Counted from the stretch's first letter, positions 18,777 through 27,431 are shown. The stretch: 64,000 nt of DNA from Tenacibaculum sp. Bg11-29 (GCF_002836595.1 NZ_PJBB01000003.1:930001-994000), one strand, 5' to 3'. The notes: generated by a model from the sequence alone, not told the origin. A program made the numbers and translations.

Positions 18777-18959
18777 TTAACAAGAACAATGAGACCAATC
18801 TATACCATATTGCTCTAATTGATGTTGTATGTAATAATTTCTATCCCTCCAACTACTTCTGCAAAAGTCGGCACAATTAAAAAATATTCTTCCTCCTTTA
18901 ATTTCTTGTTGATCTTTTTTGTTTAACCTTTTTCCAAGGTTTAAAATTTGTTTTTTCAT
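18777..18959 (-). CDS. Double-glycine-leader peptide (bacteriocin/RiPP-like precursor)
   Basis: This 60-residue peptide has a leader, residues 1-23, reading MKKQILNLGKRLNKKDQQEI then KGG. This is the Bacteroidota version of the double-glycine leader recognised by C39-peptidase ABC exporters. Cleavage after Gly23 would release a 37-residue product, R24-C60, with four cysteines (29, 33, 58, 60) as CxxxC near the start and CxC at the very end. It also has many aromatic and charged residues. The unit is isolated between a good promoter (19041-19071) and a terminator (18711-18745). No exporter or modification enzyme is in the window, so export must be in trans. Its activity is unknown. A short AT-rich frame on the opposite strand is not credible. 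Confidence 0.8.
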   Translation of the reverse strand: MKKQILNLGKRLNKKDQQEIKGGRIFFNCADFCRSSWRDRNYYIQHQLEQYGIDWSHCSC

Positions 18960-19027
18960 AATAATAATTCAATTGATTAATCCCTGAATATTTTAAAGAC
19001 ACTCAAGGTTTTTGTCTATTCCCTCGC

Positions 19028-19041
19028 GAAAGAATTCTTTC
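19028..19041. promoter_or_regulatory. Perfect 14-bp palindrome at the predicted transcription start of the peptide unit
   Basis: GAAAGAATTCTTTC is a perfect palindrome abutting the promoter's -7 box on its downstream side. This is where a repressor would block initiation. The regulator is unknown. Confidence 0.45.
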
Positions 19042-19071
19042 AAATATAATTAATAATATGTTATTAATCAA
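19041..19071 (-). promoter_or_regulatory. Bacteroidota-type promoter of the GG-leader peptide
   Basis: Read on the minus strand: TTG, a 20-nt spacer, then TATATTTG, matching the TTTG-N17-23-TAnnTTTG pattern for the primary sigma of Bacteroidota. The predicted start is about 75 nt before the peptide ATG. Confidence 0.7.
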
Positions 19072-19316
19072 GTTGTTATGGTTTTTTTAAGTAAAAATTT
19101 ATACTGCTAATAACTATAAATTGAACCTAGCAGTATTTTACGTAATGTAATGGTGACATAGGTATTGTTCTCAAATGAATTGAAACTAAAAAAAGAGTTA
19201 TTTAATTATTAATTATGAGGGAACTAAGTTTGATGTGCATATAAGATTTCCAAAGATTCAATAAAAACTATCGAAGTTAGTTTAAATACGATTTCCTCTA
19301 GATTATCCTTATACTT

Positions 19317-20456
19317 TTAACTATATCTAACTTTGCGTAATACACGCATTGCTTCCTTGTATTTTATATAAGTAGTTTTGTCTTCTAAACCTTTAATATA
19401 ATTTTTTGCTTTTTTTAGTTGTTGAGGAGCTTCTAAAAATCCGTTTAAATAACATATTAAATAGAAGGTAGGTAGCTTGTAAACATTTTCACTCTCAGTT
19501 GTTGAAAGTGTTTTATTATTCAATATTTTGGTAATAATACGATTGTTATTATCGTAAATATGATTTAAAATAGTAGAGTTGTATATAGGTGCTTCAAACA
19601 AAAATTCGGTAACAATATCGTGTTTTCCATTACCTTTAAAATGAATAATTGTTTTTTCTAACGGATAATGTTTTTTGCTTTCGTCAATACCTAAAACAAT
19701 GTATTCGGTAATTATAAACGATTGTTCGTTATAGGTAATTTGCACATCATCTAAAGCAGAAAAAAATAAACGAACCTGTTCATTTATCAATTCAATATCT
19801 ACTCTAGTATAAAATATTTCCTTGTTAATTAGTTTCTTTTTTCCAGCCCAACACAATACAAATTGTTCGTTAAATACTTTGTATTTTGGATTGTACTCAG
19901 GTTTGTGATTATTGATAAAATCAAAAACTCCATCGAGGGTTAGTTTTATATTATTGCTAGCATTTTTTTCAATTGCAGCTACAATAGTAGTATTTACATC
20001 ATTTAAGGTAAAATTACCTTCAGAGGGCATTGAATTACTTCCTCTGCGAAAAAAAATAGTGTTTTTACAGTATTTCCAAGTGTTTTTTAAAAGTGATGTA
20101 ATTTGATTATTCGGATAAATAGTAACCAAACCTATTACTTTATGACGAGGTAAACGGGGGAAAGGAACATTTTCATATTCAATTTTTGGAGGATTATTTA
20201 AGTAAGCGTTTATTAAATTCTGAATTTTACTATCATCGTAAAAATCAACTCCTAGGATTTTATTTTCTTCATCTTCAACCCCAATAATAATATATGAATT
20301 ATTATTAGGGTTTGAGTTAGATAAGGCACAAACGTGTTTTATAAACTTAGCCTTTCCTTCTTTTGAATTTAAGGATAGCTTTTGTTTTTTATCATAAAAA
20401 CTATTTTCATTATTATGAGAAAGTAGGTTTTTAATTAAAAGCCGTTTGTTAATCAC
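19317..20456 (-). CDS. AlbA/Schlafen-like putative ATP-binding protein
   Basis: This 379-residue protein has an N-terminal AlbA_2 (Schlafen-type) domain at about residues 22-125: FYDKKQKLSLNSKEGKAKFIKHVCALSN, YIIIGVEDEENKILGVD and the FFRRGSNSMP block. This domain occurs in predicted regulators and ATP-binding proteins of uncertain activity. The C-terminal 220 residues are specific to the Bacteroidota branch and have no motif I can name. The gene starts 3 bp after the SDR gene ends, so they share a transcript. Relatives are sometimes found in defence islands, but nothing else here supports that role. Confidence 0.8.
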   Translation of the reverse strand: MINKRLLIKNLLSHNNENSFYDKKQKLSLNSKEGKAKFIKHVCALSNSNPNNNSYIIIGVEDEENKILGVDFYDDSKIQNLINAYLNNPPKIEYENVPFPRLPRHKVIGLVTIYPNNQITSLLKNTWKYCKNTIFFRRGSNSMPSEGNFTLNDVNTTIVAAIEKNASNNIKLTLDGVFDFINNHKPEYNPKYKVFNEQFVLCWAGKKKLINKEIFYTRVDIELINEQVRLFFSALDDVQITYNEQSFIITEYIVLGIDESKKHYPLEKTIIHFKGNGKHDIVTEFLFEAPIYNSTILNHIYDNNNRIITKILNNKTLSTTESENVYKLPTFYLICYLNGFLEAPQQLKKAKNYIKGLEDKTTYIKYKEAMRVLRKVRYS

Positions 20457-20459
20457 AGG

Positions 20460-21215
20460 TTATATATTTTTATTTAATATCGTTGCTGTGGCTTGTGCAG
20501 TAGGATAAACAACTAAATCTTCAATATTTACATGATATGGTCTGCTAATAACAAAGTAAATAATATCAGCAATATCCTCAGGTTGTAATGCTTTATAACC
20601 TTGGTATACGGTTTTTGCTTTATCTGTATCTCCTTTAAAACGAACATCTGAAAATTCGGTTTCTACCAATCCTGGATGAATAGCAGAAACTCTAATATTG
20701 TGTTTGTTTAAATCAATACGCATTCCTTTATTTAAAGCGTTTACAGCAAACTTTGAGGCGCAATACACATTTCCATTAGGATACACGTCTTTACCTGCAA
20801 TAGATCCAATATTAAGAATAAATCCGTTGTTTCTATCAACCATTTGAGGTATGATTGCTTTCGAAACATACAATAAACCTTTTACGTTTCCATCAATCAT
20901 TGCATCCCAATCATCAATACTTCCTTCTTGAATACTACTTAAGCCATGTGCATTACCAGCATTATTAATAAGAATATCAATATGTTTAAACGCATCAGGT
21001 AAGCTGTCAATAGCCTCTTGTACTTGTTCTTTATAACGAACATCAAATTGTAATGTATGTACTTTTGTTAAGGCTGATAGCTCTTGTTGAAGAGCTTGTA
21101 GTTTTTCGGTGCGCCTTCCACAAATAATAAGGTTAATGTTGTTTTTAGCAAAAATACGAGCGGTTTCTTTACCAATACCCGAAGTTGCTCCAGTAATTAA
21201 AGCGGTTTGTTGCAT
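20460..21215 (-). CDS. SDR family NAD(P)-dependent oxidoreductase
   Basis: This 251-residue classical short-chain dehydrogenase has the cofactor loop TGATSGIG (8-15), the NNAG block (about 84-87), and the catalytic Ser138, Tyr151 and Lys155 (YCASK). It resembles the YdfG-like group that acts on 3-hydroxy acids and serine-type substrates, but substrate assignment is inference. It is the first gene of a two-gene unit with the AlbA-like gene, and has a plausible promoter at 21231-21259. Confidence 0.95.
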   Translation of the reverse strand: MQQTALITGATSGIGKETARIFAKNNINLIICGRRTEKLQALQQELSALTKVHTLQFDVRYKEQVQEAIDSLPDAFKHIDILINNAGNAHGLSSIQEGSIDDWDAMIDGNVKGLLYVSKAIIPQMVDRNNGFILNIGSIAGKDVYPNGNVYCASKFAVNALNKGMRIDLNKHNIRVSAIHPGLVETEFSDVRFKGDTDKAKTVYQGYKALQPEDIADIIYFVISRPYHVNIEDLVVYPTAQATATILNKNI

Positions 21216-21230
21216 TTTTATTTTTTTCTA

Positions 21231-21259
21231 TAAAGGTAAAATATTTTACGTTAAGCAAA
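21231..21259 (-). promoter_or_regulatory. Probable promoter of the SDR/AlbA-like unit
   Basis: On the minus strand it reads TTTG, N17, TACCTTTA, which differs from the TAnnTTTG box by one base. It ends 16 bp before the SDR start. Confidence 0.4.
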
Positions 21260-21276
21260 TATTATAAAAAAGAAAA

Positions 21277-21298
21277 ACCGCTCTACTTCTAGAGCGGT
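21277..21298. terminator. Rho-independent terminator
   Basis: A 9-bp GC-rich stem, ACCGCTCTA/TAGAGCGGT, with a 4-base loop. On the minus strand it is followed by TTTTTCTTTTTT. It ends the lipoprotein gene whose stop is at 21346. Confidence 0.88.
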
Positions 21299-21345
21299 AT
21301 CTTTTAGTTGGTAACTACTCCAACCAAAAATCAACTAACCAAACT

Positions 21346-22260
21346 TTATTTTAAATATTTTCTATCAACGGTTTTACGTTGTATTTTAGTACGTTTTCTA
21401 CCGTTATTCCTTACAGTAGTTTTTGTAATTTTTTTATTTTTAGCTTTTAAATATTGTACAAATCCTCTACCAGAAAAAGTGTACATTGTTTCAGAGCTTA
21501 TATGAAAGAGTTTAATCTTTCCATCATTTATAACGCTTAATTCAAACTCTTCAGTATCTCCACCATCATAATTAAGTGTTAAAAATTTTAAATCGTTATA
21601 ACCTGAAATATTTGCTATTTCATAACCACCTATATATTCCCAATTCAGGTAGTCAATATTCGTGCCAAAAGCGTCATGAGATGAACGAAATGTTACATCA
21701 TTCTCAGGTGTAAACTGTAAAAAATGTTCTTCATCAAAAGGATTTGGAGTACCATCTATTTCATTGGTTTTTTCCCAAGCAACATATTCTTGTAAAAAGT
21801 ATTCTATGTTTTCATAAAATAATTTATCATAATCAAAACTATTTGTTTGATATCCGATTAAATAATAGCTTACATTTTGAGATAAATCATCTATTCTAAT
21901 TTCATTATTACTTAATTGAATCACTTCAAAATTATAATTACCATTAAGATCATGATCAGTTTCTAAAACTGTTTGGTTTGTGCCATAATTACCAACAGCA
22001 ATTCCTAAACCATTTCCTGTTTTTCCTATATCAGTAATATTGTTATTAGCATACATGGTTCCGTTTAAAAAAGAAACGGTAAACGCTTTAGATAAAAAAG
22101 GAACTTCACCTGAACCTTCAGTTCTATGATAATCAATATACCATAAATCATAACTCGATACATATTCGTTTAATGAAAAATCATTTTCATTCTGAACCAC
22201 ACACGATGTTAACGTTATACTTGCGGTAATAAATAAGAATAGTAATTTTAGACGTTTCAT
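21346..22260 (-). CDS. Conserved flavobacterial lipoprotein, function unknown
   Basis: This 304-residue protein has an SPII signal (FLFITASITLTSC, C20). The mature part starts with ELNEYVSSYDLWYIDYH-like sequence (here NEYVSSYDLWYIDYH) and has a conserved aromatic centre (FYENIEYFLQEYVAWEKT). The tail is strongly basic (KNKKITKTTVRNNGRKRTK). I recall proteins of this type being carried in databases under the name nicotinic acid mononucleotide adenylyltransferase. No nucleotidyltransferase motif is visible and I do not support that name. It is monocistronic, with terminators on both sides. Confidence 0.8.
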   Translation of the reverse strand: MKRLKLLFLFITASITLTSCVVQNENDFSLNEYVSSYDLWYIDYHRTEGSGEVPFLSKAFTVSFLNGTMYANNNITDIGKTGNGLGIAVGNYGTNQTVLETDHDLNGNYNFEVIQLSNNEIRIDDLSQNVSYYLIGYQTNSFDYDKLFYENIEYFLQEYVAWEKTNEIDGTPNPFDEEHFLQFTPENDVTFRSSHDAFGTNIDYLNWEYIGGYEIANISGYNDLKFLTLNYDGGDTEEFELSVINDGKIKLFHISSETMYTFSGRGFVQYLKAKNKKITKTTVRNNGRKRTKIQRKTVDRKYLK

Positions 22261-22314
22261 AAGCTGTTATTTTATGGTTATACATATATAGTTTTCAAAA
22301 TACGTGCCAAAAAC

Positions 22315-22343
22315 AAAAAACACCTTATAAAAAGGTGTTTTTT
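22315..22343 (-). terminator. Rho-independent terminator
   Basis: AAAAAACACCTT pairs with AAGGTGTTTTTT around a 5-base loop. It begins 2 bp beyond the stop of the small lipoprotein gene. Confidence 0.88.
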
Positions 22344-22344
22344 G

Positions 22345-22830
22345 TTAGTTTTGAGGTTTTGAAGAGGGCATAAAAATTTTTCTTTCTTTTTTTATACCTT
22401 CTACTTTATAGTAAAGAGTTTTAGTATCTAGTTTATAAGAAACGATAGCTTCATTTTCTTTTAAGTCAAAAGGGAATTTTTCTTGTTTCTTGGCTTCATT
22501 CCCGTATTCTTTTTTGGGATCTGCATTTAAAACTAAATCAGCTTTATTGTTATCCGTTGAGGTTTTATAACGAGCAGCAATGTACTTTTTATTTTGTTTT
22601 TCTTCAACTACAGCCGTAACTATTCTGTTTTGAAAGTAAACATTTTGAAAGTCAACTATTTCATTTGTAGAAAATTCAATCATTAAATTAAGGCTACTAT
22701 TACCAGGTAAACCACCTGTAATATGTGTGTAAGAAGCAGACTTTATAGTAAAAGGAGGAGTCGTTTCTAGTTTAATGCTTGCACACTGGGTAAAGCTAAG
22801 GGCAAAAATTAAGATTCCGAATAGTTTCAT
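22345..22830 (-). CDS. Hypothetical lipoprotein
   Basis: This 161-residue protein has an SPII-type signal (MKLFGILIFALSFTQC, C16). The mature region is predicted to be mostly beta strand and lysine-rich, with no recognised domain. It is divergent from the FAD oxidoreductase at 22902, with only 71 bp between the two starts. A TATATTTG box on the minus strand at 22883-22890 could be its -7 element, but no matching upstream box was found. The function is unknown. Confidence 0.75.
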   Translation of the reverse strand: MKLFGILIFALSFTQCASIKLETTPPFTIKSASYTHITGGLPGNSSLNLMIEFSTNEIVDFQNVYFQNRIVTAVVEEKQNKKYIAARYKTSTDNNKADLVLNADPKKEYGNEAKKQEKFPFDLKENEAIVSYKLDTKTLYYKVEGIKKERKIFMPSSKPQN

Positions 22831-22901
22831 AAGTTTACTTTAAATTGTTTAATTTTAGATATTCAAGCAATGTGCCAGTTTACAAATATAGTTAGTTTTT
22901 T

Positions 22902-24017
22902 ATGATGTTGAATTACAGTTATTGGGAGTTAAAAGAATGGTTTACTGATGTTGATTTTACAATTGTTGGTAGCGGAATTGTAGGTTTAAATTGTGCTTTA
23001 GCATTAAAAAAAGCACATCCAAAGGCTAAAATAGTAATTTTAGAAAAAGGAGTGTTACCACAAGGTGCGAGTACTAAAAATGCTGGATTTGCATGTTTTG
23101 GTAGTCTATCTGAATTGATTGATGATTTAAAAACACACACCGAAGAGGAAGTTTATAACTTAGTAGAAAAGCGATGGAAAGGTTTACAATTACTAAGAAA
23201 AATAGTAGGAGATAAAAATATTAATTATCAACAAAATAAAGGATATGAATTATTTCAAGATTCAGTTTTTTATGAAGAGTGTTTGTCTCAAAAAGAAGAT
23301 GTTAATAAACTTTTAAAACCTTTATTTAAAGAAGATGTTTTTAAAGTTGATGCTAATTTTTTTAAATTTAAAAAGATACACCAAAGTTATATTACAAATC
23401 AGTTTGAAGGTCAGATTGATACAGGTAAAATGGCAGCAAATTTACTGGAATTAACGCAATCTTTAGGAATAAAAATCATTAATAATATCTTAGTAGATAG
23501 TTATTTAGAAAGCAATGAAAAGGTTGTAATTAAAACAAATAAAATAGAATTTTCAACCAAAAAATTATGCATTGCAACAAATGGATTTGCAAACGAATTA
23601 CTTAATGAAAATGTACAGCCAGCAAGAGCTCAAGTATTGATTACAAAGCCGATTAAAAACTTACAGATAAAAGGTACTTTCCATTTAGATAAAGGATATT
23701 ATTATTTTAGAAATATTGATAATAGAATTTTATTTGGAGGTGGTAGAAATTTAGATTTTAAAACCGAGGAGACATCAGAGTTTGGGGAAACAGCCTTAGT
23801 TCAAAATAAATTAGAAGAAATTTTAAAAAACACAATTTTACCTAATACTGATTTTGAAATTGATCATAGATGGAGTGGTATTATGGGAGTTGGAAGCCAG
23901 AAAAAAGCAATTGTAAAACAATTATCAAATAATGTGTTTTGTGGTGTTCGTTTAGGCGGTATGGGGGTTGCAATAGGTAGTTTGGTAGGTAAAGAATTAG
24001 CAGAATTAATAATTTAG
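22902..24017 (+). CDS. FAD-dependent oxidoreductase (DAO/DadA family)
   Basis: This 371-residue flavoprotein has its FAD-binding GxGxxG at about 22-28 (IVGSGIVGLNCALAL) and the following ILEKG acidic-end strand. GASTKNAGFACFG is typical of the D-amino-acid-oxidase-like family, and a late GVRLGGMGVAIGSLVGKELA block closes the FAD site. Family members oxidise amino acids or amines such as glycine and sarcosine. The substrate is unknown here. It lies 57 bp upstream of the polyketide operon and could be its first gene or separate. Confidence 0.88.
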   Translation: MMLNYSYWELKEWFTDVDFTIVGSGIVGLNCALALKKAHPKAKIVILEKGVLPQGASTKNAGFACFGSLSELIDDLKTHTEEEVYNLVEKRWKGLQLLRKIVGDKNINYQQNKGYELFQDSVFYEECLSQKEDVNKLLKPLFKEDVFKVDANFFKFKKIHQSYITNQFEGQIDTGKMAANLLELTQSLGIKIINNILVDSYLESNEKVVIKTNKIEFSTKKLCIATNGFANELLNENVQPARAQVLITKPIKNLQIKGTFHLDKGYYYFRNIDNRILFGGGRNLDFKTEETSEFGETALVQNKLEEILKNTILPNTDFEIDHRWSGIMGVGSQKKAIVKQLSNNVFCGVRLGGMGVAIGSLVGKELAELII

Positions 24018-24074
24018 TAAAATTATTTCTTAATTTTAGTTTACCTTAAGCGAAGAAGAAAGATTCTTGGTAAG

Positions 24075-25217
24075 ATGACAATAATAAAGATGAATAAAGA
24101 ATTTGATGCAATTATTATTGGCGGAGGTTTAGCAGGTTTGTGTAACGGAATTCATTTATCTAAATTTGATAAGAAAGTTTTATTGATTGAAAAAAATGAA
24201 TACCCAAAACATAAAGTTTGTGGAGAATATATTTCGAATGAAGTATTACCTTATTTAAAGTTTTTAGAAATAAATCCGTTTGATTTTGGTGCTGTAAAAA
24301 TTAAAAATTTTAAACTATCAACAATTAAAAATAAGCTAATTTCAGCAAGACTACCTTTAGGTGGATTTGGAATTTCACGATATAATTTAGATTTTATTTT
24401 ATCAGAAAAAGCGAAAGAAAATGGTGTTGTAATTTTACAAGATTCAGTTGTAGATATAAATTTTATTGAAGGTGTTTTTCATATAAAAACGAAAGAAAAT
24501 AAAAGGTATAGTTCTGAAATTACAATAGGTGCTTTCGGAAAACGTTCTTTATTAGATATAAAAATGAAACGTGATTTTATTCAAAAAAAAGCACCTTATT
24601 TAGGAGTTAAAATTCATGTGAAAGGAAATTTCCAAGAAGATTTAGTTGCGCTGCATAATTTTAAAGGTGGTTATTGTGGTGTTTCTAAAGTTGAAAATAA
24701 TGTAATTAATTTGTGTTATATCACGAATTTTTCATCCTTTAAAAAGTATAAAAATATTGATGATTTTCAAGAACAGGTAGTTTTTAAAAATGAATATTTG
24801 AAAGAGATATTTAATAACTCTGAGACTCTTTTCGATAAACCTTTAACTATTAGCCAAGTTTCATTTGAAACTAAAAAACCTGTAGAAAACCATATAATTA
24901 TGTGTGGTGATTCTGCGGGAATGATTCATCCACTTTGTGGAAACGGAATGAGTATGGCAATTCAGTCTGCACAAATAGCGTCTAAATTGATTTTAAACTA
25001 CTTAAATGGTACAATTGAAACGAGAAAAGAACTCGAAAAGGAATATATTATAGAGTGGAATAAAAGATTTAGCTTTCGTTTAAAAATTGGGCATTTCATT
25101 GCAATGCTATTTCGGAATGATAAAATTGCAGCAGTTTTACTTCAATTTTTAAAGAAACTACCTTTTTTATTGCCAATAATCATCAAACTAACCCATGGTA
25201 AACCAATGAAAATATAA
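24075..25217 (+). CDS. FAD-dependent monooxygenase/reductase of the UbiH/geranylgeranyl-reductase type
   Basis: This 380-residue flavoprotein has its Rossmann GxGxxG in IIIGGGLAGLCNGIHL, an EKNEYPKHKVCGEYIS block, and the second FAD motif CGDSAGMIHPLCGNGMSMA (GD and P). This class includes aromatic hydroxylases and isoprenoid reductases. It precedes a methyltransferase and a type III PKS, so I infer that it hydroxylates or oxidises the PKS product, as a flavoprotein hydroxylase does in bacterial alkylresorcinol/quinone operons. The start could also be the ATG at 24090 (MNKEF), five codons later. It overlaps the next gene by one base. Confidence 0.88.
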   Translation: MTIIKMNKEFDAIIIGGGLAGLCNGIHLSKFDKKVLLIEKNEYPKHKVCGEYISNEVLPYLKFLEINPFDFGAVKIKNFKLSTIKNKLISARLPLGGFGISRYNLDFILSEKAKENGVVILQDSVVDINFIEGVFHIKTKENKRYSSEITIGAFGKRSLLDIKMKRDFIQKKAPYLGVKIHVKGNFQEDLVALHNFKGGYCGVSKVENNVINLCYITNFSSFKKYKNIDDFQEQVVFKNEYLKEIFNNSETLFDKPLTISQVSFETKKPVENHIIMCGDSAGMIHPLCGNGMSMAIQSAQIASKLILNYLNGTIETRKELEKEYIIEWNKRFSFRLKIGHFIAMLFRNDKIAAVLLQFLKKLPFLLPIIIKLTHGKPMKI

Positions 25218-25927
25218 TGGATTTTTTTATCAGCACAAAAAATAGAACAGATAAAGAAGAAATGATGGATGATTTCTCTATTGGTGGCGATTTGTTACGT
25301 GATACTTTAGATAAGTTAGAATATATAAACCGGTGGTTAGGTGGTAATTTGGTAACCGTAAATTCATTAAAAAAGATATTAAGAAACCACCCCAAAGAAC
25401 AAGAAATAAGCATTGTAGATATTGGTTGTGGTCATGGAGATATTTTACGAGATGTTGCCAAATACGGAAGAAAAAACGGATATAAAATGAAGTTGATTGG
25501 CGTAGATGCAAATACAACGGCTATTGAATATGCAAATGAATTATCTAAAAATTACCCAGAATTAACATTCAAAACCGAGGATATATTCTCTGATGATTTT
25601 AAAAATAGAAAAATTGATGTGGTTATGGCAACCTTATTCTTCCACCATTTTAAAGAAGATCAATTAGTTTCTTTTTTAAAAGATACCTTAAAACAGGTGA
25701 AAATAGGTATTGTTGTAAATGATTTACATAGGCACAAATTAGCCTACTACTTATTTATGTTATTATCTATTTTTATCAAAAACAAAATGATTATTAATGA
25801 TGGATTAATTTCTGTTTTAAGAGGATTTAAAAGAATAGATTTAATTAAAATCTCTCAAAAATTAAATGTAACACCACAAATTTCATGGAAATGGGCATTT
25901 CGTTTTCAATGGATAATTCAGAAATAA
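25217..25927 (+). CDS. Class I SAM-dependent methyltransferase
   Basis: This 236-residue methyltransferase has SAM motif I at about 66-75 (IVDIGCGHGD), an acidic loop (LIGVDANTTAIEYA) and motif IV-like VVMATLFFHHF. Its place between a flavoprotein and the type III PKS suggests O- or C-methylation of the polyketide. Its start overlaps the stop of the previous gene by one base, and the PKS start follows its own stop with no gap. This indicates translational coupling. Confidence 0.9.
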   Translation: MDFFISTKNRTDKEEMMDDFSIGGDLLRDTLDKLEYINRWLGGNLVTVNSLKKILRNHPKEQEISIVDIGCGHGDILRDVAKYGRKNGYKMKLIGVDANTTAIEYANELSKNYPELTFKTEDIFSDDFKNRKIDVVMATLFFHHFKEDQLVSFLKDTLKQVKIGIVVNDLHRHKLAYYLFMLLSIFIKNKMIINDGLISVLRGFKRIDLIKISQKLNVTPQISWKWAFRFQWIIQK

Positions 25928-26980
25928 ATGGCAGTAAAAATAACAGCAGTTGCAAAACAACTTCCAAAATATTATAGAGAAACAAAAGATATTATTCCGT
26001 TTGTAAAATTATGGATGAAAGATCAAGATACTCGTTTTCAGAGAAAAGTAATTAAACTTTTTGAAGGAGCTGCAGTAGATAAACGTTATTCAATTATGGA
26101 TCCTGAAGAAGTTTTTATAGCAACTTCTTTTGAAGAAAAGAATGATATTTATACAAGAGAAGTTGTACAGTTAGCAGAAAAATCACTTAAAAAATCTTTA
26201 GAAAAAGCAAATTTAAAAGCAACAGATATTGATTATATAATTACGGTAAGTTGTACAGGGATTATGATTCCTTCAATAGATGCTTATTTAATTAATTCGT
26301 TGCAAATGAAGCAAGATATTGTTCGTTTACCTGTTACAGAAATGGGATGTGCAGCAGGAGTCTCTGGAATTATTTATGCAAAAAACTTCTTAAAAGCGAA
26401 CCCAAATAAAAGAGCGGCTGTAGTTGCTGTTGAAGCACCAACAGCAACATTTCAATTAAACGATTATTCGATGACGAATATTGTAAGCGCTGCTATTTTT
26501 GGAGATGGAGCATCTACAGTTATTTTATCTTCTTACGAAGAAGATAAAGGACCAAAAATTATAGACGAAGCAATGTATCATTTTTACGATGCTACAAGTA
26601 TGATGGGGTTTAAATTAGTCAATACTGGTTTACAAATGATTCTAGACAAGGAGGTTCCTCAAAAAATTTCAGATCATTTTCCTGGAATAGTCCATCCTTT
26701 TTTAGAAAGAAATAACTTAACAATTGAAGATGTAAACCACTTAATATTTCATCCCGGAGGTAAAAAAATCGTACAAACAGTTGAGAATTTGTTTGGGGAT
26801 TTAGGGAAAAACATAGATGATACAAAAGAAGTTTTACGCTTGTATGGTAATATGTCTAGCGCAACAGTTCTATATGTTTTAGAGCGATTTATGGATAGAA
26901 ACCCCGCAAAAGGAGAAAGAGGTTTAATGTTAAGCTTTGGGCCAGGTTTTTCTGCACAACGTATTTTATTAGAGTGGTAA
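25928..26980 (+). CDS. Type III polyketide synthase (chalcone-synthase-like)
   Basis: This 350-residue type III PKS has the full catalytic triad: Cys141 in TEMGCAAGVSG, His275 in IFHPGGKK and Asn308 in LYGNMSSATV. The C-terminal GFGPG-type loop reads LSFGPGFSAQ. The homodimeric enzyme would extend an acyl starter with malonyl units and cyclise it to a pyrone, resorcinol or related ring. Starter and ring type cannot be read directly, but the ACP, ketosynthase and dehydratase genes downstream suggest an acyl-ACP-derived starter. It is the core of the operon from 24075 to 29964. Confidence 0.95.
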   Translation: MAVKITAVAKQLPKYYRETKDIIPFVKLWMKDQDTRFQRKVIKLFEGAAVDKRYSIMDPEEVFIATSFEEKNDIYTREVVQLAEKSLKKSLEKANLKATDIDYIITVSCTGIMIPSIDAYLINSLQMKQDIVRLPVTEMGCAAGVSGIIYAKNFLKANPNKRAAVVAVEAPTATFQLNDYSMTNIVSAAIFGDGASTVILSSYEEDKGPKIIDEAMYHFYDATSMMGFKLVNTGLQMILDKEVPQKISDHFPGIVHPFLERNNLTIEDVNHLIFHPGGKKIVQTVENLFGDLGKNIDDTKEVLRLYGNMSSATVLYVLERFMDRNPAKGERGLMLSFGPGFSAQRILLEW

Positions 26981-26989
26981 AAAGTAAAT

Positions 26990-27430
26990 ATGAATTATAC
27001 AGAAATCATAAAACATCTTCCATATAAAACACCTTTCTTGTTTGTTGATGAGCTTACCGAAATTTCAGAAAAAGGAGTTAAAGGAAGTTATAAATTCAAA
27101 GAAAAGGAATTTTTTTATGAAGGCCATTTTAAAGAAAACCCGATTACGCCAGGAGTTATTTTAACAGAAGCAATGGCACAAATTGGTGTTGTTTGCTTGG
27201 GGATTTATTTACTGAAAAATGAAATTTCATCAGAAAAAAAACCACAAATAGCATTAACGTCAAATAAAATTGATTTTTATTTACCTGTTTTACCAAACGA
27301 AAAAGTTATGGTAATTTCAGAGACATTATATTTTAGGTTTAATAAATTAAAATGTGCTGTAAAAATGATGAATGAGAAAAATGAATTGGTTTGTAGAGGA
27401 ACAATCTCTGGAATGGTAATAGTAAAATAA
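26990..27430 (+). CDS. 3-hydroxyacyl-ACP dehydratase (FabZ-like hotdog protein)
   Basis: This 146-residue hotdog-fold protein has the FabZ active site in modified form: His46 in YEGHFKENPITPG, and an acidic residue at 60 in ILTEAMAQIG. HLPYKTPFLFVDELTEI at the N-terminus also matches FabZ/FabA. It would dehydrate 3-hydroxyacyl-ACP during starter chain building. It is separate from the housekeeping fatty-acid genes and sits 9 bp after the PKS gene, which argues for a pathway-specific role. Confidence 0.88.
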   Translation: MNYTEIIKHLPYKTPFLFVDELTEISEKGVKGSYKFKEKEFFYEGHFKENPITPGVILTEAMAQIGVVCLGIYLLKNEISSEKKPQIALTSNKIDFYLPVLPNEKVMVISETLYFRFNKLKCAVKMMNEKNELVCRGTISGMVIVK

Positions 27431-27431
27431 A

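Larger units (their letters stand above)
18960..19316. other. Intergenic region holding the peptide promoter; otherwise no gene
   Basis: The 357 bp between two minus-strand genes hold the leader and promoter of the GG-peptide unit (to about 19071). The remaining 245 bp are AT-rich, have stops in all frames, and show no convincing short gene or RNA. Confidence 0.7.

Noticed and set aside
18692..18880. 62-codon plus-strand frame over the GG-peptide gene
   Set aside because: It has low complexity, no motif, and runs through the peptide's terminator. The opposite strand carries the convincing leader.
19317..21215. AlbA/Schlafen-like gene with SDR considered as a defence island
   Set aside because: There is no nuclease, methylase, toxin or phage-related neighbour. 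The SDR partner suggests ordinary metabolism or regulation.
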